From positions 1 to 64,000 of the IMG/VR virus record IMGVR_UViG_3300020197_000018: 64,000 bases of DNA. One strand, written 5' to 3'. This DNA comes from a virus. Each line of letters begins with the position of its first letter. Within the stretch, counting starts at the first letter, position 1. Shown here one piece after another: positions 26,038 through 38,000 of this stretch. The position numbers were made by a program, and so were the translations under genes. The notes under the pieces are model-generated. The model did not search any database. It had not been told where the DNA came from and saw nothing but the letters and a program-made list of their open reading frames with translations.

Positions 26038-29000
26038 GCCCGCCTCGGCGCCCGGTCCGAATCTCCAGGTGGATGCGGCGACCCTGTTGCCCCACGGCAT
26101 CAACGGGTGGGGCATCTTGTTCGATCCAAGGAACAGCTTCCTCCCCGTGGCCCTGCGGATGTCGTTTATCTGGGCGATCATCTTCTGGTTCCTCACCCTC
26201 GCCGCCCGCGCAAGCATCCCGAGTCTTCTGTTGATCGACAGACTCAGGTCGCCGTACGGATCCGACGACGGATCGTTCTGCAGGTTTGCGACCGCCCTTC
26301 GTATCCACTCGGCATGGCCGAAGGCGAGCCTGTGCTGGCCCGCGGCTATCTCGGAGAGAGGAACCCAGCGAGCTCCCGACGCATCCGAGGCGGCGACGAG
26401 TTGCGTGTCCCAGGGGACGACGAACATTCCGGCGCCGACCCTCACCCCGTTGACGAACCTCGGGTCCCAGTCTGGGGCTTCCATGGCGCCGAGGTAATCC
26501 GCCTGCAGGGCGTTCTCAAGGGAAACCCCCACCTCTTCGAAGGTCTCGCGGGTCGCGGTCGTCATGAGGTCCTCGCCATCGTCCTTCAATCCGCCGACGA
26601 GCGCCAAGGCATTCCTGTACGGGCCGCTCTTGCGCGTGATCATCGCTATCTCCGCCGTGCGAAGATCCAAGTCCCTCATCCTTATCATCACGGAGTCGGC
26701 CCCCTCGACGTAGATCGCGTCCTTGTTGAAGGACCAATTGCTGGTGCTCCAGTTGATGTCGTCTTCGGTGTAGTCAAGGTTGTGAAAGATGTTGAACGGC
26801 GATCCCATGGATATGTTGTCGGCGACCTTTCGCAGTTCCGATTCGCTCATATCGACGTCCCCGTAGACCCCCTCGAAGTAACGCCTCTGATCGACTTCTT
26901 CGGAGCGAGCGAAGTTCCCGACGATGGGCTCGATCATGTCGGCGAAGTTCCTCGCCATCCCCGCCTCGGCGTCGTCGGTCTCGTCCGGCATGTGCTCGTC
27001 GTTGTCGAAGTACAGGCGCATGCTTGACTTCAGTTTCGTGAGTCGCGTTTGTTCCGAGTTGTCGGTCACCATCGCGTCCGCCCTGTCCATGGCGTGCCTT
27101 ATCGCCCCCAGGAGGTCCGCCGGTTCCTGGCCGTTGTCACCGAAAATGAGACGAGAGTTCGTTGGGCGCACGGCGTCCGCCGAGAACGGGGATTCCCCTC
27201 CCCTGAAGTCCACGGGGGAGATTTCATTGCTCGCCGCCATCAGTGAGTAGATGTCCATTAGGCGCTCGACCTCGTCGACCAGCTCCCCGTCGGTGGCCGT
27301 CCCCACGGCGACCGATATGCGTCGGTCCGAGTTAAACCACATCCCGTTCGCGAGGAGTTTGTTTCGCTTGAGGTCGTCACTTCTGTCCGTAGAGTTTGTT
27401 CTGGCGCGACTTGGCGACATTCCCGCCTCCGGACTCAACGGCATTCCGCTCAAAACCCTTGCCGTAGCAATTGTCGCCTCGATGACGTCCGGGCTTATGT
27501 TCTTTGATCGAAGCGCCTGTTTCACGCCGTCGTCGTTTTCGTTGCCCCTGAGCCTGTCGTTGAGAATCGCCAGGATCAGGTCGCCGAGGTCAATGAATTC
27601 GTTGCCTCTTTGCGAGGAGGCCTTGAGTGCGCCGATCAGCGCCCGGTGTGCGGCCTTCGTCCATTTGGTGGGTTTCGGGGAGGGACCGTCCTTCGGGGTG
27701 GTCACGCCTTGGAGGGCGTTGATCATGTTCTCTACCGAGATGTTCAGTCTTCTCAGGGCCGTCAAGTACGTACCAGTTTCGGGGTGGGTCATCACATATC
27801 TCCAGGCCCCCAACAGGAGGTGTCCTGCGTTTACATCGGGCGACCCCGACTTCGCCGCGTCCTCGTAGGCTTCCACGATTGAGAAAACTGTGTCGTTGGT
27901 GAACCGGGCCATCACCATTCTGGTCAGTGCGGACATGCCCGCCTCCGCGCCGGTTCCTCTGTCGCCTCTGTCGTAGGTCAGCTCGGGGAATCCGTTGGCG
28001 TCCAGCCATTCGTTGAAGGTTAAGAGCTTCGCGAATCTCTCGTCGTCGCTTAGCAGCGAGTCCTTGATCGGGTCTATCATCTCCCTCTTGTACCTCGGCA
28101 GCAAAATCCTCCGTTTGCGCGCCCGCTCGGTCGCAAGTATGAAGGGCTCCATCTCCCTGACGGCCTCGCCGAGCGTCTTGACCGACCCGTAGATGCCGCT
28201 CCGTATGTGCTGCTCGAAAAGGGTGCCCAAAGTATCCTGGGCCTCGGCGTAGTACCTGTTGTACCGGGTTAGGAATTCGCTCTGCTCGGGGGTGAGCTGA
28301 CGAACATCGTCGGCGCCGTCGGCACCCGTGTGCCGTGCGATAATTCCCAAGAAAGTGACCCAACCGTCCTGGTCGTCGTGAATCTTTTCTACGACAGTCT
28401 GGCCGAATTCCAAATCACCGAACAGGGAATGGACGTGCGCGCGGGCGACCTCCTCCGCCAGCTTAAGGTGCGTCTCGTCGTTGATGGATCCGCTCTCTCG
28501 CAGGGTGTTCAGGAGTTGCTCTATGACATACATTTGTGTCTGGAAATCGGTCTGTCGCATCCCAATCCCAACCCTCATAGTGTCCAAGCCATTCTTGAAC
28601 GCGGCGACCTGCCTGTATCCGATTTCCATGTTGGATCGGTGGGTCTGCAGGATGCCCTTGATCAGCGGTATCATGAAATTGTTTCTAAAATCGTTAGACT
28701 CAGGCCCGTCGGGTCTGCTCAGGATTGTGTGGGCCAAAGTCAGGTGCGGTTTTCCCCCGAACATTGTGATCACTTCGAGCGGTGACGTGATAAACATTTC
28801 TTTCATCGCATTGATTGACTCCGAGAAACTCTTGCCCGTGACGGGGTAGATGTCGTCCATTCGGTCCAGGTCCAGCCACGGGAAGATATTCTTCAGCTGA
28901 CGAAGGACGGCGTCTTTCGTCACCGTTCCCGCTGGGATCCCTTTGATGATGGGCCCGATCCACTCGTCGAAGCGGTCCAGTTCGGCGACTGGGTAGCCCA

Positions 29001-32000
29001 TTCCCAGAAGCCGTCCAAAAGCCCTTTTGAGCAACTGGCTCGGTTTCTCCTCGACGAGCGCGGCATCCTCGAAGGCAATCATCGACGAAACGTAGTCCGC
29101 GAACTCCTCGGGGTGCATCTCCAGTATCTGATCGTCCCCGAGTTCACCGTAGGCGGATGCGGTCTCCCACCAGTACTTCCCCGGGGTCTCGTCTATCACG
29201 CGCTGCAATTCTCGTAACGATTCTCTTTCGGCGGCGAGTGCTTCGGGGGTGAGCGCTGAGCTCGCCGCGCCCGGCTCCGTGATCGGGTTTGTCTCATCGT
29301 TCCAGCCCGGCAGGTAAGGATTGCCATCCGGCCCGGAGTAGACGATGTTTGGTCCGTACATCGACCAGTACCCGTACGAGTCGACCCTTGGTCTCGCAAA
29401 CCTGAACCAGTCGGTGTCGTTGTCGCCAAAAGGGTCAGACGACGTGGTGAGGGGCGTATGGAAGGGCGAGATCTTCCTCTTGTCTCGCGCGGCGATTGAT
29501 TGGACAGCCTTCCTGTAGATGCTCGTGGCGAGCACGTCGGCGAGGATCCTCGCCAGAATCTTCGTCGACTCGATCATTTGCGTGGCTTGGCGCGCGGCCT
29601 CGCCACCCGACGATGGGTACAAACTGGACCAGGCCTCGGTCGGCAGTGCCTCCATCAAGAGCAGTCCTGGTTGCTCGGCCACCTCCTGCAAGGCCTTGAA
29701 CAAGGAGTCGAAGGTGAAGGCGAACACTTGGTCATCCATCTCCCTCGTCGGGATGTAGAGCGGATCGCCCAGCATTCTCTCGGAGCCCGGCTCCTCGGGG
29801 ATGTTAGGGGAGGCAGTGATATACGGGTTTTTCGGCATGATACTTCCGAACGCGTCCACCATCGGTTCAACCGCCGTGTACATGCCGTAGACCCAGTTGG
29901 CCATCATGATTTGCCTCGGCGTGAGGTTGTCGACTATCTTCTTGGCCTCGGCATTTCCCTCCAGCACTGAGCCGAGCAGGAGATTGGAGAACATGGGGAC
30001 GCCTTGCAACAACGGTAAGTCGGTATTTGATCCCGCTTCCCATGCCATCGTCCCCTCCGTCGTCGATGGCGCTATTTGGTCACTCGGCTGGTCAATGGTC
30101 CCTGTCGGGGTTGCCCCGAACTTGCTTCGCAGCAGGTTCCTTTCGTCCGTCGCCGCCATCATCGGGATGAGCAGGCGCATTACTTTCTCGTCGCCCGGTT
30201 CGAACATCGGTGGAGCGTCGACCAGGTTCGGGTTTCGCATGATCTGCTTCATCTGCCATAGCTTGAGGCGCAGTTCATCATTGACGTCCTCGGGAATTTC
30301 CGGCGCGGGGAGAATGCCCGATGCTACGCCTTCAATCAGGGTGTCTGTCCCAACTTCGACTGATTCGGAGGAGATGCGGTCCGAATCAGGGGAAAGTCGC
30401 CTGAACCATTTGTCGTAAATCGCCTGGAGCATTCCCCTCAGCATCGGCATGATGCCTCTGTAGAGGCCGGTTCCAAGGAATTCTCCTCGTATCACCGATG
30501 GAACGGTGTCGAAGCCGAACAGGGGGAACGTTGAGTTCTCCTGACGCGTGGCTATATCGAAGTTCCTGAATCTCTTGGCCCGCATTTTCCCGGCATCGCC
30601 CTGCGCAACATCGCCAAGCATCCCAATGTCCACATCTTCGGAAGCCAAGTCGTCGAGGTGATCACGAGTTGAGCCGAAAATTGCGTCGTGGGTGGTCTCG
30701 TCGCCCGTCGTGTTATCGAGGTATCCGCCCTCCAGCGCGAATGACGTCCAGAGGGATATCACCCGACCCAGCATCTGCATTCTTTCCGGGTCCTTCGCTT
30801 CGCCATCCACGCCCAAAGACGCAGGCGAGCCGGGGTTGATGAAGGGATCGGCAACGATGGCTGGTGGCATCTGAAGTTCCGGGTCCACGGAAGTGCCGTC
30901 CGCGCGAGTCGGCCTGTCCTCTCTCCAGTTGGCCGACGGGCCGTCCGACATCGGGGTGTTGTCGGGCAACCTGCGATTTGCCATTCCTGCCTCGGCCCCG
31001 CCATACGAGTCGTACGCATCGTCCATCCGCGCTGACCCGCGGGCCGATGCGAGTATCGAGTCGAGAGTCTTCGCGCCGATTCCGTATTTCTTCATCAGCG
31101 CTCGTTTTGAGACGCCCGACGAAAAATCGGCCATCACTGCATCCCCGTTTTTCGCTATCCACTTCGGTGACCCGACCACTTCGGGCAGTAGTCCTTGCTT
31201 TCTGAGTTCGTGCAGGGAGTTTCGGACGGTGTTCGGGTTGAACCCGGTGGCGTCGATTATGTCCTGTTCCCTGAACCCCGACGCGGCGAGGATCTCCACG
31301 ACGCCCTTCCTGCTTCGTGGCGCGATCGACGAGGCGAAAGCCGCTGCGTCCTCCTGGGTTATTTCCTCCAGCCCGATCTGGTCGTAGAAGCGATCGATCG
31401 TTCCGTCGTTGAGCAGCTCGGACACCTTGTCGGCCACGAACTGGCCGTTGGGCATCTCCGCCGCCGCCGCGAACGGGTCTGATCCTTCGTTGATGGCGGC
31501 TACGACCTCTCCGGAACGGTCCCAGGTCGAGGCGAGCCAATAGAAATTGCCGGCGTCGGCGTCCGACTGTGGGATGTCAGATGGCCACACCTCGGAGGCG
31601 GTCCTGCCGAAGGCCCGTGCCAAGCGCTCGGCTTCCGTCGGGGAAACGGCGGCGCCGTCCCTTCTGAACTCGGCGATCACCTCGAGGGGGGCGCCAAGGA
31701 ACCGGCTCAACGCCCTGTCGGACATCTGCGAAATCCCCGGCACGACGGACGCGAGCGCGGATATCTGGTTCTGGCCGTTGCGGACCATGTCGGCCCTCTC
31801 GAGGCCCCGGGAAGCGTAAATCGGACTTCTGCCGTTTGCCGTGATCAGTTGCCCACCGAAGGCACCCGTGGTGGTGTCGTTCCCCGAAATCATCCTGGCC
31901 AAGGCAGGGTACGGCCCGTCCATTGATCCGAAATCCTCTATCTGTTTCTGCAGCTTGGACAATTCGTCGTTGACGCCCATCCTGCCGAGGGAGTTGAATG

Positions 32001-35000
32001 CCTCCTCCGAACCCAGCCACGTCTGCCTGTCGCGGAACGTCATGAAGTTCCAGTCGAAGGGCAGGGGGTTGTGCATGTCCGACAGGATCCTCCTCGGGGG
32101 CGCCGAGGCGGAGATGAGCTGGGCCACGTCGTCCGACACGCCGAAGGCCACCGGGATGGAACGCGGATTCAGTCTCATCAAATTGTTGAGCGATATCGCC
32201 GAGTTCAGCTTTTGCGTCGCCCGGTCGGATGATCCCTTCGGGGTGAAAATCGAATCGAGATACAGCGGACCGAGGTTCCTGAGCTCGGGGAATCGGTTGT
32301 CCGTCATTCGGCGAACCGATGCCTCGCTGTAGGCCCCGGACAAACCCGATGCGTACGATTGGGCCATCCTCAGGATGTTGCTGGTTTTGCTGAGCAGGGT
32401 CTCCGTCGCTATGGCGTCCGAGACGTCTTCTGGCTCCACGCCGAACAGGCGGGCCGTCGCCGACACCGGGTTGAAAATCGCGAAGTATTTGGCGTTGCGG
32501 ATTGCCTCGGCGTACATCACGAGGGCGGCGTCTATGTCCGCCTCCTTGACTCCGTTGGCCTGCATGGCGTCGGCGATCCCGTCGACCATGACGTCCTCGA
32601 TTATTCGCTTGGTCAGGCTGGGCAGGGAGTTGATGGCCAGCTCCGAGAAGCGCTTGTAACGAGCACCCATGATTTTCCTTGTCGTCGCGTCGGCCTCGGC
32701 GTCCGCGATCATCATCAGGACGGCCGTGCTCTTGGCCTGCTCGATTTCGGCAGGGCTGCCGAAGCGCATCTGCGGAACGACCCTGTCTGGTTTGCCACGG
32801 CGAAGGGTCGCCATCGCCGTCCTTATGTCCGGGATGCGTTCCATCTCGTCGACGTTGACCCTCGAGAGGATTTCGTTTACTTTGGCTATCTCGGCGGCGA
32901 GTCTTTTTTCCTTCGTGGAGAGGAGGACCCTCTTGTCTGGGATTTGGATCCTTTCCGTTCCGACGATCCCGAATCTGGTGCGACCGACCGACATGCCACC
33001 AGCGGGTTCGTCCGACAGGCCCGACGGGTCATCGGCGAGGTGCGAAAGGGCGTTGTTCACTCCTCTGACCAGTCTCATGCCCGCCTCGGCGTCCCTGCCG
33101 GTTAGTTTGGCCGCCGCGCGGATCTCTTCAATTCGCTCTTCTATCTCCCCTCGTTCGATTTCGTTGATGGCCCTCGCCCTCGCGGACGCCTCAGTTTCAC
33201 GGCTAAGATCCGCGATCAGGTTCGTGGCCTGGTAGATCGCTGGTTGTATCGTGAAATAAAACTTTTGAATTTCATCGACGGCCTGCTGCGGCGTGATCTC
33301 GCCACGCGCGGACTGCCTGAAGAGCTGGTCTCGATGCCGGTTGTACGAGTCGAGTAGCACCCCCCAGGCGGAGTAGGTGGCTTGTATCCTGGCCCTGATT
33401 CTGTCCTGGTAGTTGACGCTTAACATTTTCCAGTGCTGCTCGAGGTGGCGCAAGCGCTGGTCTAGCCTGTGTATTTCGCCCCGGATGCCGCCCGTCGAGT
33501 TCAAGGCGATGTCGTTGAGCACGTTGTTGATTTTCGTGAGGGCGACGGAATTGAAGCGGGCCTTTGCCGCTGCCTGGGCCGCGGAGTACAGGGATTTGAA
33601 CTGTGCGTCCGAAATGTTGTTATCCCTCGCCCACTTCCTCAATCCCGTCAGAATGGCGTCGGGGTGGAAATTGTCCCCGTCCGTGGTCTTCGCGACCGCG
33701 GCGATCTCGTATTCGTCCATGAGATTTCCCGATGTGAACATGCCCCACCAGGACTGTCTCGCGACATCGCTGGCCTTGGCCGAGGAGTTGGCGATCTTCT
33801 TCTGCTTTGCCAACTTGTCTTTCGAGATGCCGAGATTGGCGATCGTGTTGGGGTCAGGGTAGCTCTCTAGGCTCGGGAACGGGCTTACGATGTCCGGGTC
33901 TGGGCCCAGGTCTTCCACGTCCTGCAAGAGTCGCGGCTGTTGCTTATGGAGGGGGTAGTCCGATCCGATTTTGAGGAACTGATCGGCGACTTCTCGGACC
34001 ACCTTGTCGAGGTCCATGGAACCCGGGTCACTCATCACCTCTTCTGTGATGAAAAAACCGTACTTGCTCGGATCCTTCTCGTAGTGCTGGCCTCCGAGGA
34101 TCCGCGAATACCTGTTCGCCTGTGAGAGCCAATCATGGAAGCTCGGGAACAGTCTCTTGTGTTGATCGATCGACTTACCGATGGCCTTGACTGCTGGGTG
34201 CTCCGACGGGTCCCCGGTAAATTCCCCTGCTTGGTCCTGCCGGATGGAGTTGTTCGGCTGACCTGGGTCGTAGTTTAGTTTGTAGTTCAGGAGATCGTCC
34301 CCGACACTCATTTGGAAGTCGTCCCGGGTTATGTTGAACGAGTAACGAACCGGATCACGACCGTGTCTGATGTCCTCGATTGGGAACATGTCCTCGCCCA
34401 GCGTCATGTGGAGCAGCAGGTACTCCTTCAGCGCGGCGAGGAAGAAGTTCGCTCTTGCTTTGTTCTGGTCGTCCCTAACGACGTATGGGCCGTCGGGGAA
34501 GTCGAATGGCGCGTTGGGCATCCGCCTGATCAAATCAAGCGTCGCGTTCTGGAGCGCCTGGAAGATGAGCTGCGAGGCAGAGTATGAGCCGTCCTTCCTC
34601 TGACGGATCGCAATTTCGTCAGGGACGTCTCCCTCCTGCGCGCGGAAGAAGGCGGCCAACGCCTTCATCGCGTAGTCGTTCTCCTCGGGCACCGAGATCC
34701 GTGGAACGGTTGTGTCCCCGCTCGTGTAGTCGCCGCTTCTTATGAGGTCATAATCGTCTTTGCCGAACAGCGCGACAGCGGTTTCTTCGGGCAGGTCCAA
34801 ATTTTCGTTGTTTCCCTGTTGGTCGCCGAGAGCCATCCCGGCCTCGGCACCGATACCCATGTACCTGTTAAAGTTCGCCTCGGAATCCGGTAACGCCCCC
34901 GATCGGAATTCGCCCCAAGACAAGACCTCCCCATCGGTTTCCGCCTCGGCGATCCTCCGGGCCCGCGCCGCCGCCCCGTACTCGGCGGGATCGTCGAAGG

Positions 35001-38000
35001 TTTCCGAGCCACCGGAGAAGAAATAATCGATTATCTCGCTGTAATGCTGGCGTTCCTGCGGCGTAAGCAAGGACGGTTCGAGGATCTTCTCGCCGAAAGC
35101 CCCAGCTAGGGCCTCGTCCGTCCTCGAGAGAACGTCGTCAAAGGTCCTCTTGGAGCCCTCCGTTCCGAAGGTCAGCATCATCATGCGCCTTCCTAAATTG
35201 TCGATCTTGGCCCTCGTTTGGGCAATCGGGCCCTGTTCGAGCCTTGCCTCGTAAGCTTGCCTGTCCATCCTCTGCAGGATTGACGGGATGATGTAGTTGT
35301 CTCTCAGTCGCTCGAGTTGTGCGTCTGACAGCGCTCCGATAATTTTCGCGGCGGAATCGGGAGATCCGTCATAGGTTCGCAGGAGTTCCGCAAGATTCGG
35401 CATCGCCGCTTGGCCATCCGCGGGTTCGGTGACGACTTGGACCATCTCGTAGCCTCTTCCCTCCTTCGGGAAACGGTCAATGACGTCGCGGGCCATTCGC
35501 CGGCCCCCGTCCCGTTGCGACCGAAGAACACCGATCGCCTTGGCCCGTAGTGAGGTCAGCCTTTCTGCGTCGGCGATCTTCGGCGGCAACAGGGGGACGA
35601 TGAAGGTTCCCTGCGAGTTTCTGCCCATTTCCCACAACACATTTACGAGGGAGGCCACATTCTCCTCATTCGGCTCCATTTTCGCGAGAGCCCGTGAGAC
35701 GGCACTATCGTCTTTGGCAAGGATCGCCGAGACCAGGTCCCTGACAGGCACCGACACAGATTCGTCACCGAGGACACGTCTAACCTGGTCCCCGAAGAAC
35801 CTATTTTCCGCGGGCTCGCGATCCGCCAACTGCCTCACGCCGAGCAACTTTCTCGCGACGGTGGCGAACGATATCGCCCGCAACTCGTTCTCGGTCAGTT
35901 CTTTTGCCTCGGGCGTCAGGATTTGAGCGGCCGACAGGGACGTGAGTTGTGCGTCGTTGAGCGAGGCGACGAAGGCAACGAGGGACTCCGAATCAAGCGG
36001 GGTTATGGCGTCGGCCATGGCCAGTTGAGCCATGTGCACCGGGGTCGGTATGTATTCGCCGCGGACGCCGGACATGCGATCCGATGTCTTGGGTGCAGGA
36101 GTCTCCCCGGTGATGAGCTCGATCAACCGGCCCCTGTCCAAGGCCAGAGCCTGTAGCGCCGCCCTGGCTTTGGCCTTAACCGGGGAAACCGCATCGATGT
36201 CCGACGGTGTCACTGTTAATTCGCCCTCGGCCGGCAGTAGGTCTTCCCACAAATTGACGTTGAGGTTCTGGAGCAGTTCCGCATCGGTGAAATTTTCCGC
36301 GGACTCCGCCATAAGCTCGGGTTCGTCCAACGCCATTGTCATTTTCGCGGCGTTGTACATGACGGCGTAGGGTGAGTTCAATCCACCTTCGGTCATATCC
36401 AATCTCGCCTGCGAGACAAAATCGGCCACACTCTTCCACATTTCATTTATTTGTGAATCCGACAGTCTGTCTATGTAGGGCTCCAATCCCCCCATTTGCG
36501 ACGCCGCCGACCGCATGTAAAAAGGCGAGCGCTGGTCGGTGACGCCCCGCGTGATGAAATCAAGGAAACCGCCGGGTTCCGCCATCCCCAGCAACCTTCG
36601 TCGTCGCACCTCCACCGCACGCATCGCGTAGTCGCCCTCGTCGCTGAGGGTTGCCACCCTGCTCAGCTCCCTAGCTCGGCGTTCGGCGACGACCCTCCCC
36701 CTGATCCCGTCCATCGTGGGACCGACCATGCCTGCCTCGGCCCCGTCCACCGGCTTGGGCAGGTCGATCATGTCGTAAAAGTCCGGGAATCTCCCGGTGA
36801 CCTTGTTCCTGATCGCCGAGTCCGTCAGGTAGGAGTTTCCCATCAGTTGCTCGGAGATGTCGGCGCCGCTTGCCAACCCGTTTTTTGCGCTGAGGGAGCG
36901 AACCAGGCTATGGAAATCAGCGCTGTCCCTCACGCCCATCAGCCTTTTCAGGTTCGAAACAACTTTTTCGGTTTTGTCCCCCGCACCGACGCCAACCTCG
37001 TCCAAAACTATGTCAAGAATGTCGTCGATGGACTCGACGGCATCGGTTGAGACACCAGCAAAGGGGTTCCTGAAGACGGGCGGTTGGCCCCCGGATGCGG
37101 CGGGGAAGGTCGTGTCGGCCACGTCCTTGAGTCCGTCGACGTCGGCAAACGGGATGTTGGCTCCCGCCGCCCTAACCTTCTCCCTCCAGGAGTCCAAATC
37201 GTCGGGGTTGTAGGCGGCGTTCGGGTTCTCCAACGAGCGCACGAGCCGCAAAACCTCGTCGTAGAGCATAACGGTGTCCGCGTCGGACACGCGCTTCCTG
37301 GCAGGCGGCGGAGCAACGGACGGTTCTGGTGCCACCCCCGGTTCCATGGTCGGCTCTATCTGATCGTCCGGCCCGGCGCCCATGCCGGCCTCCGGTTGCC
37401 TGTCGCCGGCGATGATCCTGCGGGCCAGTCTGCCGACGGTTCGCGAGGGGATGTCGCCGGTTCTCAGGAAGAACTGCGTGTTTTCGTCGTCCATGTTGTA
37501 GGAAATTTCCTCGAGCGCGTCTGTGAACATGCTCGCAAGACGCGGACGCTTGCTCTCGTCGGGCAAATCCTCAACTATCTTGTTCATCATCTCGGCGAGG
37601 TCTTCGTAGAATGCCGCGATCGTTTCCTGATCGAATTTGAATTGTTCGGCGGTGGCCAGGAAGGTCTCCGCTATGTCCACCACCGGACCCTCTGGATCGT
37701 TTTCGATCCTGCCCAACAAGTCGTCTGGCAAGGCGTCGTCCAGGAGCTCGCTCGTCCTCGACATCAGCTTCCTTTGCATGCGCATCCTCGGCGTGCCCCC
37801 GATCGCGGGGCGTAAAGAGCCCGGTTCATCCGCCAAAGATTCCCTGATGTCCTGTCGCACAAGTCTCGCGGCGTCCATTCCCGCCTCGCCGCCGCTGGAC
37901 ACCTCCGGGAATATTCCCCTCTTGTGCGAGGTCACCGAGCGCGGAACCGAGTATCCAGGAAGGACGGTGAGGCTCCACAGGGCGACCTCGTCCATGATGT

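Noticed and set aside
26401-26460. The VGAGM peptide inside the Nudix module as a nineteenth cleavage site
   Set aside because: It lacks the Glu, lies within a predicted strand of the folded domain and not at a module border.
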